44,543 nucleotides of DNA, from NCBI GenBank assembly GCA_959596505.1, contig CAUFWM010000008.1, positions 1-44,543 of the forward strand, given 5' to 3'. Numbering within the stretch: position 1 is the stretch's first letter; each line of letters begins with the position of its first letter. Positions 6,468 through 14,625 of this stretch are shown here, piece after piece. The stretch is from an uncultured Collinsella sp. Lineage in GTDB: Bacteria > Actinomycetota > Coriobacteriia > Coriobacteriales > Coriobacteriaceae. The notes beneath the pieces are model-generated. The model had not been told where the DNA came from. It did no database searches and saw only the letters and a list, made by a program, of their open reading frames with translations. The position numbers and the translations under genes were made by a program.

Positions 6468-7985
6468 ATGGGAACTTATCATAGTACACGAGGACGCACT
6501 TTATCGTGCTCAAGTAAGGTGGCAATCCGCACCGGCATCGCTCCCGACGGGGGTTTGTTTGTCTCGGACGAGCTCGGCACCCAGCAGGTCGATATCAGCT
6601 CGCTTGCAGATAAATCGTACTTTGAAATCGCTCAAGATGTGTTGGGAATGTTACTGAATGATTACACGGCCGAAGAAATTTCGGCGTGTATCGACGAGGC
6701 ATACCGCGGCACGTTTGCGAGTGAAGAGGTCACGCCGCTCGTCAAACTCGACGCCGCGCCGAGCGCCGACGCCCCTCAGACCTATGTGATGGAGCTCTTT
6801 GGCGGCCCCACAAGCGCCTTCAAGGACGTCGCCCTGCAGATGCTCCCCCGTCTGATGGCCCGCACTTCCGCCAAGGACGGCGGCGCCGAGCGCATCATGA
6901 TCGTCACCGCCACGTCGGGCGACACCGGCAAGGCCGCACTCGCCGGTTTTGCCGACGCTCCGGGCACGGGCATCACCGTCTTTTATCCCGAGGGCAAGGT
7001 CAGCCGCGTCCAGAACCTGCAGATGTCCACACAGGAGGGCGATAACGTCGCCGTCTGCGGCATCCGCGGCAACTTCGACGATGCCCAGAGTGCCGTCAAG
7101 CGCATCTTTGCCGATAAGGAGCTTGCCGAGCGCCTGGAGGCTGCTGGCACGGTGCTTTCGAGCGCCAACTCCATCAATGTCGGCCGTCTGGTACCGCAGG
7201 TCGTCTACTACTTTGCCGCCTATGCGCAGTTGCTGCGCGCCGGCGCCATCGAGGCCGGCGACGCCGTGGAGTTCTGTGTGCCCACCGGCAACTTTGGCGA
7301 TATCTTGGCCGGCTACTACGCCAAGCGCATGGGTCTGCCCGTCGCCAAACTCGTCGTGGCCAGCGACAAGAACAACGTGCTCGCCGACTTCCTGACCACC
7401 GGCGTCTACGACCGCAACCGTCCGTTCTTCACCACCATCTCGCCGTCGATGGATATCCTCATCAGCTCTAACCTGGAGCGCATGCTGTACTTCCTGTCCG
7501 ATGGCGACTGCGAACTCGTTGCCGGCCTTATGGAGCAGCTGGCACAGACTGGTCGCTACGAGGTTCCCGCCGACCTGCTGGCAAAGATTCAGAGCGTCTT
7601 TGGCTGCGGTTGGGCCAGCGAAGACGAAGTCCGCGCTGCCATCAAGAGCTGCTGGGATGCGAACGGCTACGTAATCGACCCGCACACTGCTTGCGGCTAT
7701 CACGTCTTTGAAAAGGTCGCTCCCGCCGAGGGCGCCAAGGCCCGTGTGCTGCTTTCGACCGCCAGCCCCTACAAGTTCCCGCGCGCCTGCTGCGACGCCC
7801 TGGGCCTCGACGTTCCCGAGGACGACTTTGAGGCCATGCGCGTGCTCGAGCAGGCAACCAACACGGTCGCCCCGGCCCAGCTCGCCGAACTCGAGTCCAA
7901 GCCCGTCCGCTTCGAAGACGTCTGCGACGTCGATGAGATGGCCAGCTACGTAGAGCAGGCTGCAAAAAAGATGGCAACCAACTAA
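6468..7985 (+). CDS. thrC: Threonine synthase
   Basis: A PLP enzyme that converts O-phosphohomoserine to threonine. The motif FGGPTSAFKD holds the PLP-binding lysine (Lys119); TATSGDTGKAAL and VPTGNFGDILAGYYAKRMG are the phosphate- and PLP-binding loops. The 505-residue form with the N-terminal HSTRGR is the long class found in enteric and many Gram-positive bacteria. I start at ATG 6468-6470 (MGTYHSTRGR) because a GAGGAG site precedes it; an ATG at 6423 would add 15 unconserved residues. thrB follows on the same strand after 207 bp that contain a large hairpin. Confidence 0.96.
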   Translation: MGTYHSTRGRTLSCSSKVAIRTGIAPDGGLFVSDELGTQQVDISSLADKSYFEIAQDVLGMLLNDYTAEEISACIDEAYRGTFASEEVTPLVKLDAAPSADAPQTYVMELFGGPTSAFKDVALQMLPRLMARTSAKDGGAERIMIVTATSGDTGKAALAGFADAPGTGITVFYPEGKVSRVQNLQMSTQEGDNVAVCGIRGNFDDAQSAVKRIFADKELAERLEAAGTVLSSANSINVGRLVPQVVYYFAAYAQLLRAGAIEAGDAVEFCVPTGNFGDILAGYYAKRMGLPVAKLVVASDKNNVLADFLTTGVYDRNRPFFTTISPSMDILISSNLERMLYFLSDGDCELVAGLMEQLAQTGRYEVPADLLAKIQSVFGCGWASEDEVRAAIKSCWDANGYVIDPHTACGYHVFEKVAPAEGAKARVLLSTASPYKFPRACCDALGLDVPEDDFEAMRVLEQATNTVAPAQLAELESKPVRFEDVCDVDEMASYVEQAAKKMATN

Positions 7986-8062
7986 ACCCCATATAAGGCG
8001 CTGGCGAAAGCCGGCGCACTTTCTTTTAATTTGGCTCCCCAGCGCGGTGAGGAGACGGCGTA

Positions 8063-8173
8063 GGTCGGTTTCACGCTTGCTCCGTCGCGAGTTCCGCACG
8101 AGCCGAAGGCCACTAAATGTGGCCTTCGTGCGAGCAGGACTGTCCGAGCAGCGGAGCAAGCGTGAAACCGACC
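8063..8173 (-). repeat. Long intercistronic hairpin, divergent family member B (thrC-thrB)
   Basis: A perfect 22-bp outer stem (8063-8084 with 8152-8173) encloses GAAGGCCAC (8105-8113) paired with GTGGCCTTC (8119-8127). The 3' base of the stem is only 3 nt before the AGGAGG site of thrB. TTCCGCA in one arm and TGTCCGAG in the other recall the conserved words of the elements at 3635, 9096 and 21515, but in the opposite orientation relative to the upstream gene, and without the CTTCG apex. It could modulate thrB expression relative to thrC. Confidence 0.7.
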
Positions 8174-8192
8174 CCCAGGAGGACCAACAACA

Positions 8193-9074
8193 ATGATCAA
8201 GATCACCGTCCCCGCCACCAGCGCAAACCTAGGCATTGGCTACGATACCCTCGGCATGGCCGTCAGCCTCTACTCGCACTTTACCTTTGAGCGCGCCGAC
8301 AAGCTCACCATCACGGGCTGCCCCGAAGAGTTCCAAAACGAGAACAACCTGGTCTATGTGAGCTTTGTCGATGCGCTGGCCGCATGGGGCGAGCCGGCTT
8401 TTCCCGTTGCCATCGACATCCAGACCGACGTGCCCGTCGCCCGCGGCCTGGGCTCCAGCTCCACCTGCGTCGTCGCCGGCATCATGGCTGCCGCCGCGTT
8501 GACGGGCCATACCGTCGACCGCGCCGAGCTCGTCCGCATCGCCACCGAGGTCGAGGGCCATCCCGATAACGTCGCCCCCGCTATCCTGGGCGGCGCCGTC
8601 TGCTCCTTTACGCCGACCGATTCGCTCCCCCAGTGCCTGCGCTACGAGGTGAGCGATCGTTTGCGTTTTATTACCGTGATTCCACCTTACGAGGTGCACA
8701 CGAGCGAGGCACGCAAGGTCGTGCCGCAGGAGATTCCACTCTCCACCGCCGTGTGGCAGATGGGCCGCATCGCCGGCATGACGCGCGGCTTGGAGACTGG
8801 TGACCTGGACCTGATTGCCGCCGCCAACGACGACCGCATCCAGGAGCCCTATCGTCGCCGCCTGATCCCCGACTACAACGCCGTGCGCGACACCTGCCTT
8901 AACGGCGGCGCTAAGACCATCTGGATTAGCGGCTCGGGCTCGACCCTCATGGCTGTGACCGACGACACCATCGTGGCAAAGTTCCTGCAGGTCAAGCTGC
9001 GTGAGCAGTTCCCCAAGTGTGACACGCACATTCTGACGTGCGACACGGAAGGCGCCCAGATCGAATACCTGTAG
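8193..9074 (+). CDS. thrB: Homoserine kinase
   Basis: A GHMP-family kinase that phosphorylates homoserine, giving the substrate of ThrC. The N-terminal VPATSANLGIGYDTLG (6-21) and the ATP-binding PVARGLGSSS (81-90) are diagnostic, as is HPDNVAPAILGG. The late WISGSGSTLMA is GHMP motif 3. At 293 residues it is of normal size. The ATG has an ideal AGGAGG site (8177-8182), placed right after a 111-nt hairpin. Gene order thrC-thrB on one strand, divergent from lysC-asd, groups four of the five homoserine/threonine steps; homoserine dehydrogenase is absent from the window. Confidence 0.96.
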   Translation: MIKITVPATSANLGIGYDTLGMAVSLYSHFTFERADKLTITGCPEEFQNENNLVYVSFVDALAAWGEPAFPVAIDIQTDVPVARGLGSSSTCVVAGIMAAAALTGHTVDRAELVRIATEVEGHPDNVAPAILGGAVCSFTPTDSLPQCLRYEVSDRLRFITVIPPYEVHTSEARKVVPQEIPLSTAVWQMGRIAGMTRGLETGDLDLIAAANDDRIQEPYRRRLIPDYNAVRDTCLNGGAKTIWISGSGSTLMAVTDDTIVAKFLQVKLREQFPKCDTHILTCDTEGAQIEYL

Positions 9075-9095
9075 TCGCCGTCCCGTATACTCGCC

Positions 9096-9222
9096 GGGGA
9101 GGCCAGGGGGCTTTGCCCCCAAATCGTCCTCGGACATGGCAGGACCCCCGCTGCGCACTTCGTGCGGCGGGGGTCCTGCCGTCCTGCGGAAAGATTTGGG
9201 GGCAAAGCCCCCTGGCCTCCCC
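9096..9222 (+). repeat. Long intergenic hairpin, family member C (downstream of thrB)
   Basis: A perfect 30-bp outer stem (9096-9125 with 9193-9222) encloses GTCCTCGGAC (9126-9135) opposite GTCCTGCGGA (9181-9190), then a 14-bp inner stem (9138-9151 with 9167-9180) and the apex GCA-CTTCG-TGC. The apical sequence TGCGCACTTCGTGCG is identical to that of the minus-strand element at 21515-21659 although both stems are unrelated. It starts 21 nt after thrB, with no T-run. The remaining 9223-9360 shows nothing recognisable. Confidence 0.85.
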
Positions 9223-9360
9223 TATGTTAACTTCGCCGGCAGCGGCTACAGGGACCTACGCTCTGGAAAGGCGCCGGGCTGATAGTTTGGCTTTTTATTG
9301 GTAGGGGCTCTTGCTAGGCTGGAGCACTTCCTAGAGGCGGGCATCGGCTGTGTGCTTGGT

Positions 9361-10059
9361 TTAGGCGGCGCTGGTTTCTTTGTATTCGAAGACTGGTTCT
9401 AGGAGGTCCTCGATGTTGCAGTGGAGGGTTTTTGCTATGGCTCTTACGCTTGTAACCGAAGCTTCATTGATGTTTCTCTGGCGCTGCTCGTACATTTGGA
9501 TTGAGCGGAGTGACACACCCGATTCGTATGCCAGGTCTTGTTGGGTTTTCTTGAGCCTCTTTCTTGCTAACGCAAGTTTGGTTTGCCTGGACGCTTTCTT
9601 CGCCATATCGCAGACGAGACGAGCCATGCGTTCCTCCGAGGCTTCGTGCCAGGGGTAGTACAGGCTGCGTAGCACATCGAATGGAACGACATGCAGCAAA
9701 TCTTCGAAAGACTCTCCTAGGCGCCACTGAAGGTATGCCAATATCCAGCCTGTCCAATATTCCGGTGTCTTTTCGAATCGGTAGGTTCGATTTGGCATCG
9801 GCCTTGATTGATAGCCCGACCTTTCGGCGATAAGCGCGAACAGCTCAACGCCCGATTTTCCCGACACTACCCATGCGTTGCCGCATTCGAACTCGCGGGC
9901 TACGCCGCTCAGGCAAAAGAGTTCAGCAACTTCCGATCCTTCTGCCCCATAATCGTTAACGGCATAGTCAAAGCAGTCGCCGAGGTTGTTCATTGCATCC
10001 TCAAGGTAGTAGACGGGGTATGTCCTACTCGGCCCACGATCCGTTAACTCTTGGATCAT
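9361..10059 (-). CDS. XRE-type helix-turn-helix protein, probable antitoxin of the DUF3990 pair
   Basis: A 232-residue protein with an XRE DNA-binding domain at its C-terminus: about residues 165-220, with LKKTQQDLAYESGVSLRSIQ as recognition region and QMYEQRQRNI after it. The N-terminal 150 residues (FDYAVNDYGAEGSEVAELFC, then a FECGN segment) form a separate domain that I recognise only as something accompanying DUF3990 proteins. The ATG at 10059 follows GGGAGGG at good spacing and overlaps the end of the upstream gene by 35 nt in another frame, so the two are co-translated; a second ATG at 9993 also has a site. By analogy it would neutralise the partner and repress the promoter at the palindromes 10725-10771. 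Confidence 0.75.
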   Translation of the reverse strand: MIQELTDRGPSRTYPVYYLEDAMNNLGDCFDYAVNDYGAEGSEVAELFCLSGVAREFECGNAWVVSGKSGVELFALIAERSGYQSRPMPNRTYRFEKTPEYWTGWILAYLQWRLGESFEDLLHVVPFDVLRSLYYPWHEASEERMARLVCDMAKKASRQTKLALARKRLKKTQQDLAYESGVSLRSIQMYEQRQRNINEASVTSVRAIAKTLHCNIEDLLEPVFEYKETSAA

Positions 10060-10708
10060 TTAAATCAACCCTCCCTGCCATCAAATCCCTAATGTCGACA
10101 CCATCAGAGTCAAATCCGTTTACAGTATCCAGGTACTTTCGTCGAGCGTTCTGTTCTCGCTCAAATCGTTTGGGATAAAACTCAGCTCCCGAGGCCTGCT
10201 TCCAATCGCGAAACTTAATCGCCGAGAACGCACGCTCACTCATAAGCGCATATTGAATGCCCAAATCCCCCAAAAACATAATGCGCTGCAATTGCCTGAG
10301 CGAAATCATGCCGTTGACAAACTGTCTTGCAAACGAGAAATAGGAATCGTCTGCACGATAGCCTCGAATAACGTCATAGGGAGAAATATCAATCAGGCAG
10401 TTATCCAGCAGATAACGAAGCCCCTCGCGTGCTACTGGCGTTGAAACATTAAACTCTCTGTTATTCGCCAGAATTGCAAGCCAGTTGAGAATCGAGAACT
10501 CACCTGATTCCAAATCCAAAATCGCAAGGCCATCTAAATCAAGCTCATATCGATTGGCAATGCCATCAGACTCGGTCCGACATGCCCACTCCATTGCCAT
10601 TTCCTCATGCGGTGTGCAATAAAACCCGCGCCCATAGTCATTGAATTGCCTGCATTTATCCAACGATGGATGCTCGACAACAACCTCCGACCCGTGCCAA
10701 AGCTCCAT
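10025..10708 (-). CDS. DUF3990 protein, probable ADP-ribosyltransferase-like toxin
   Basis: A 227-residue protein opening with the DUF3990 hallmark: LWHGSEVVVE (3-12), then NDYGRGFYCT (24-33) and EMAMEWAC (36-43). The H-G-S, G-x-G-F-Y-x-T and A-x-x-W-A pattern is what one expects of the NAD-binding core of ADP-ribosyltransferases such as PARP-like and RNA 2'-phosphotransferase folds. I believe the family is grouped with them, but activity is inferred. A perfect AGGAGG site precedes the ATG. Toxin first, regulator second, with overlap and an autoregulatory operator upstream fits a type II-like toxin-antitoxin module. Target and cofactor are unknown. Confidence 0.75.
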   Translation of the reverse strand: MELWHGSEVVVEHPSLDKCRQFNDYGRGFYCTPHEEMAMEWACRTESDGIANRYELDLDGLAILDLESGEFSILNWLAILANNREFNVSTPVAREGLRYLLDNCLIDISPYDVIRGYRADDSYFSFARQFVNGMISLRQLQRIMFLGDLGIQYALMSERAFSAIKFRDWKQASGAEFYPKRFEREQNARRKYLDTVNGFDSDGVDIRDLMAGRVDLNDPRVNGSWAE

Positions 10709-10724
10709 ATCGACCTCCTAAAAA

Positions 10725-10771
10725 ATATCACCCCAGTGATAGTTTACCAATAACTATCACTGGGGTGATAT
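10725..10771 (-). promoter_or_regulatory. Twin palindromic operators and promoter of the DUF3990 pair
   Basis: Two 20-bp arms, ATATCACCCCAGTGATAGTT (10725-10744) and its exact reverse complement (10752-10771), are separated by 7 bp. Each arm is itself a palindrome, TATCAC-N4-GTGATA (10726-10741 and 10755-10770), with centres 29 bp apart, so two dimers could bind side by side. On the minus strand TTGGTA and TATTTT with a 17-bp spacer lie within and after it, immediately before the ribosome site, but that would leave almost no leader; the true start may be elsewhere. Confidence 0.8.
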
Positions 10772-10801
10772 GAACGGGGGCTTTTGACGGTTTAACCCTG
10801 A

Positions 10802-11392
10802 CTAGAGGCAGGCTTCGGCGATGCGGCGCTTGAGTTCGTCGATGCCGGTGCCAGTCTGGGAGCTTGTAATGATTACGTTCTCGGCCGGGACGTTGAGCTG
10901 CTTCTTGATGGCTGCCGCCTGGCGGGCCTGTTGGGTGCGGCTGAGCTTGTCGGCTTTGGTGAGGCAGACGATAAAGTTGAACTCGTTGCCCTGCAGGTAG
11001 TCGATCATGTCATGGTCGAGTTTACTGGGGTCGTGGCGAATGTCCACCAGCGACACAACCAGGTTGAAGCTGCGCTCGGAGTCGAAGAAGTCGCCAATGA
11101 GCTCGGCCCAGCGGTCACGTTCGGCCTTGGAACGACGGGCGAAACCGTAGCCCGGCAGGTCGACGAAGTGCACATCGTCAGCCTCAAAGAAGTTGATGTT
11201 GCTCGTCTTGCCCGGCGTACTCGAAACCTTGACCAGGTTCTTGCGGCCAAAAAGCTTGTTCATAATCGACGACTTGCCCACGTTGGAGCGGCCGACAAAG
11301 CTCACCTCGGGGCAGGTGGACTCGGGAATCTGCGAAACCTTGCCATAGCTGGCGACGAACTTGGCAAGCTGGTAGTTAATGGAATCGGCCAT
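10802..11392 (-). CDS. yihA: Ribosome biogenesis GTP-binding protein YihA/YsxC (EngB)
   Basis: An essential small GTPase for late assembly of the 50S ribosomal subunit. The P-loop GRSNVGKSS is at 34-42, G2 threonine in the STPGKT segment, G3 DLPGYG at 78-83, G4 TKAD. Of 196 residues, normal for the family. I choose ATG at 11390-11392 (MADSINYQ), which has AAGGAG at proper distance; the GTG two codons earlier would overlap that site. It is downstream of mtnN on the same strand (38-bp gap), so they may be co-transcribed. Confidence 0.95.
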   Translation of the reverse strand: MADSINYQLAKFVASYGKVSQIPESTCPEVSFVGRSNVGKSSIMNKLFGRKNLVKVSSTPGKTSNINFFEADDVHFVDLPGYGFARRSKAERDRWAELIGDFFDSERSFNLVVSLVDIRHDPSKLDHDMIDYLQGNEFNFIVCLTKADKLSRTQQARQAAAIKKQLNVPAENVIITSSQTGTGIDELKRRIAEACL

Positions 11393-11430
11393 GGACACTC
11401 CTTGGTCGTAGGTTCTTACAAATAGACGCG

Positions 11431-12171
11431 CTATTGCGCAGCGGCAATGCGGCGGACGATATCGAGCGTGATGTCACTTGCGACACGCGCGTACTCGAAC
11501 AGATCGAACTCGCGCTCGCAAATTGCATCGTACGCCTCGTCACAATTATCGCTGATAGCGCGCAACACCAGGCAATCGACACCATTTTTGGTTGCGACAT
11601 GGGCAATTGCCGCGCCCTCCATGCCGACACAATCGGCATGCGTCGCCTCGATAGCGTCGTTGCGCATGGTGGCGCCCGTCACAAAGCGGTTACCCGTGGC
11701 AATCGTGCCGACCAGGAACTGCTTGGTGCCCTCGTTCGAAGCGACTGCATTTTTCGAAGCGTCAACAAACCCACGCTCAGCAAGCACGTCGGCGGCAATA
11801 TCGACCAGCGCGGGCGTCGAGCCAAACTCCTCGAGCCCCGGTGCGGACTCGGCGATAAGCGCGGTATCGGTATCCAGATAGCGTAGGCGTTTGCCAATGA
11901 CCACGTCGTCGATATGGAGCTTGGGGTTCAAACCGCCCGCGATACCCGAAAGCACAACTGCATGTGGAGCATACTTGCTAATGAGGTGCTGTGTTGCGGC
12001 GGCAGCGTTTACCGTGCCCATGCCCGCCGTTGTGGCGACAACTGTCAGGCCGTCGAGCTCACCGCTCACAACGGTCAAGCCTGCCTCCCGTGCCTCGCAA
12101 ACGTCGCTCAGCTCTTCCTTAATCTGCATGATCTCTTTTTCGAGCGCACCGATAATCGCGATGGTAGCCAT
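11431..12171 (-). CDS. mtnN: 5'-methylthioadenosine/S-adenosylhomocysteine nucleosidase
   Basis: Hydrolyses MTA and SAH to adenine and thioribose derivatives in methionine salvage and the activated methyl cycle. The general acid Glu12 lies in GALEKEI, the glycine-rich SGIAGGL is at 75-81, Glu185 in VGMEGAA binds ribose, and Asp208 in ISDN contacts the purine, matching E. coli Glu12/Glu174/Asp197. Length 246 is slightly longer than the 232 of E. coli. The ATG at 12169-12171 (MATIAIIGAL) has a weak GGGGA site; an in-frame TTG four codons upstream is less likely. Confidence 0.95.
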   Translation of the reverse strand: MATIAIIGALEKEIMQIKEELSDVCEAREAGLTVVSGELDGLTVVATTAGMGTVNAAAATQHLISKYAPHAVVLSGIAGGLNPKLHIDDVVIGKRLRYLDTDTALIAESAPGLEEFGSTPALVDIAADVLAERGFVDASKNAVASNEGTKQFLVGTIATGNRFVTGATMRNDAIEATHADCVGMEGAAIAHVATKNGVDCLVLRAISDNCDEAYDAICEREFDLFEYARVASDITLDIVRRIAAAQ

Positions 12172-12249
12172 ACCATTCCCCAAACCTATACGAAATTCTC
12201 AACCAAGGTATGGTACCAGCATTTTGTTTGACCTCGCCAAACGAACACG

Positions 12250-13358
12250 CTAAGCCAGTGCAGCTCGCGTATCAAACAGAGCCTTTGCAATCGCAGCCGT
12301 AACCTCGCTCGAACGGTCACTCCATGGCATCGATGTCATGACGCTCATGACATAGGTACGGCCATCGATGTCGATGAGGCCTGCATCGCATGTCGAATAG
12401 TAACCACCCTCGCTAATCCAGCCTGCCTTGTTGCGCACCAAAACCTGCTCATCCGCAATGCCATCGCGAATAAACGAGCGCGATGTTGATGCCAGAAGGC
12501 CCGACAACCACTGTGAAGTCTCGGTATCCATGCTCAGATACTCGCTCATCTCGCGCCATAACCTCGCAGAAGTGCGCGGGCAGTAGGTCGGAAAATCACT
12601 CATCGGATCCAGTGCCGTATCGTAATCGATGCCAAGACCGACAATCCAATCCTCGTAACCGACACGGTCAAACGCCGCACGTAACGCAATAAACGAATCG
12701 TTGTCTGAATAAACGACCGCAGCCTCGATCAAGTCGCGCACCGCCTGCCAGCCCATACTGTAACCACCATACGTGGCTAAAGGCCAATCGAGCGACACCT
12801 GACCCGATTCGACCAACGTCTCGCAAATATAGAGCGCATGTAACTGCTCGCTCCATACACCTCGACATCGGCGCTATACGTCACGCCTCTACCGCTCGAT
12901 AGGTCGTAGAACACTACGCCCACTTCACCCAGCTCCTGCGCCCGGCTCAGGGCATCCTGGAGCGAAGCAAGGCTCTTATCCTCCAAGGTAGGAATCTTGT
13001 TATCCACCAACGAGAAGGTCTGAACGGTATCACTCGAAGGGATATCGTTAAAGTCCGCCTTCGAAAGCCCCGTCTTGAGGTTCGCTGTCGACAGGGTTTG
13101 ACTTGCGGTGACTTTAGATTCAGAGACCTTTTTGTTTTGCGTCTGTACCGTTAACGCATCTGAGTGTGCCATTCGCTCCGACGCGTAGGTTTTGGCGGTA
13201 ATTCCGAGGATAATAACCGCCGACGTTAGCATCCCAATGGCGGCAATCTTCCTCACGCGGATGCGAGTGTCGGCAAGGCCACGCGAAGACGTGTCCTTCG
13301 TCTCATATCTGCTGCCATGCTGCGGCACATACTCGTCCCGCGATGCGATGTTTCGCAC
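12250..13358 (-). pseudogene. Class A beta-lactamase-like serine hydrolase, frameshifted at the catalytic SxxK
   Basis: Two overlapping frames make one protein. The first (13358 to 12777) has a basic N-terminus, one membrane helix (about 37-59), a Ser/Thr-rich spacer and the start of the hydrolase domain up to GASSY (169-173). The second frame continues with ALYICETLVESGQ, the SDN motif in VYSDNDSF and a K-A-G (KTG-like) box in VRNKAGW. The shift falls in the codon expected to encode the Lys of S-S-Y-K (about 12837-12839): ATG where AAGG is expected, as if one base were lost. Intact relatives are membrane-anchored penicillin-recognising enzymes. Either a true loss-of-function mutation or a sequencing error. 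Confidence 0.75.
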
Positions 13359-13620
13359 GTGGTCTCCTGACTGCTACCGTTTATATACGAGCAGCATGAT
13401 ACCGAGCAGGCATTTCTTTCCAAAGATATTCAGCGGCGTTTAAGGTGTCTTTAAAGAAACCACAAGCGTATTTATCCAAATGGCACGATTCTGTTGCGCA
13501 TCTCACCGCAACCTTGACCAGTCTTTTTGGGACGGGGCTCTTTGGCAATCAACTTGGTGCCCAGGGGCGCTCATTTAAGTCTGTCCCCAATGAGTGCCTT
13601 TGGGGAGCGAAAATGGCTCG

Positions 13621-14439
13621 CTAGCCGATGGCGTTTTTGAGTTCGGCGCGGCGCTTTTTCATGCCCGTCATGACGGCGTTGCGCAGCTCGGGCATGCGCG
13701 CGGTATCCATCTGGGGCACGCCCTCAAGCTTATAGGGAATCCCCAACTGCTCATATTTGACGACACCCATGGTGTGATACGGCAGCATCTCCAGACCGAC
13801 CACGTTGTGCCATGGAGCGATCAGACGACCGAGTGCCTCGCACTCCTCCACCGTGTCGGTAATGCCCGGCACCACCACGTGGCGGATAACGACCTTAATC
13901 TTGCGACGTGCAAGCTCATCGCCAAACGCTAGGATGCGTGCGGGATCACAACCGGTCAGCTTTTTATGCTCGACCGGGTCAGCATGCTTAATATCGAGCA
14001 GTACCATGTCGGTCTCGTTGAGTACGGCATCGAACTTCTCGGGATGCGCGGGATCGAACACATAGCCGCAGCTATCCAAGCAGGTATGCACGCGGCCATC
14101 GGGGTTGTTGTGCATTGCACGGAACAGATCGGCCAAAAACTCAGGCTGTAGGAGCGGCTCGCCGCCGGACACCGTAATTCCGCCGCTGCGATAGAACTCG
14201 TGGTTGCTCTGGAACTCGTCCATCAGGTGCTCGACGGTCACCATGGTGCCGCCGTTAACCGACCAGGTATCGGGGTTGTGGCAATACGCACAGCGCATGG
14301 GGCAGCCCTGAACAAACACCACAAAGCGGATGCCGGGTCCATCGACCGTTCCCATCGTCTCAATCGAATGCACGCGGCCCAGGGCAAACGCAGAGTCCTC
14401 GGGACGAGCGTCCACACCCTCGAGCGTCATCTCAGCCAT
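13621..14439 (-). CDS. pflA: Pyruvate formate-lyase activating enzyme
   Basis: A radical-SAM enzyme that installs the glycyl radical on pyruvate formate-lyase. The Cys triad CPMRCAYC binds the 4Fe-4S cluster (Cys46, Cys50, Cys53); DGPGIRFVVFVQGCP and SGGEPLLQPEF are typical. About 272 residues, a little longer than E. coli PflA because of an N-terminal extension. I start at ATG 14437-14439 (MAEMTLEGVD) with AAGG upstream; an ATG at 14460 lacks a site. Unlike most genomes it is not adjacent to pflB, which lies at 22013-24064. Its substrate here is presumably the glycine on the separate 83-residue subunit at 21676-21927. Confidence 0.94.
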   Translation of the reverse strand: MAEMTLEGVDARPEDSAFALGRVHSIETMGTVDGPGIRFVVFVQGCPMRCAYCHNPDTWSVNGGTMVTVEHLMDEFQSNHEFYRSGGITVSGGEPLLQPEFLADLFRAMHNNPDGRVHTCLDSCGYVFDPAHPEKFDAVLNETDMVLLDIKHADPVEHKKLTGCDPARILAFGDELARRKIKVVIRHVVVPGITDTVEECEALGRLIAPWHNVVGLEMLPYHTMGVVKYEQLGIPYKLEGVPQMDTARMPELRNAVMTGMKKRRAELKNAIG

Positions 14440-14556
14440 TCCCGCTACCTTGCCTCTCATTGGTTTTAGTTACATAAATGCCAGAGCCATTCTAGCCCAT
14501 ACGCATGATGGTGAAACGGTTTAGTGGTCAATTGGGTTGTTCTATTTGGCCCCACA

Positions 14557-14594
14557 CAAAAGCGGCGGGAAGGTTGTCACAACCCGCCCACCGC
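14557..14594 (-). terminator. Terminator of the degV-family gene
   Basis: GGCGGG (14564-14569) pairs with CCCGCC (14583-14588), and the loop can pair further (GGTTGT/ACAACC). On the minus strand the stem is followed by GCTTTTG. It lies 32-38 nt after the stop at 14626. Confidence 0.7.
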
Positions 14595-14625
14595 CGAGGC
14601 AATAGAAATCGATAGACTCCAGGCC

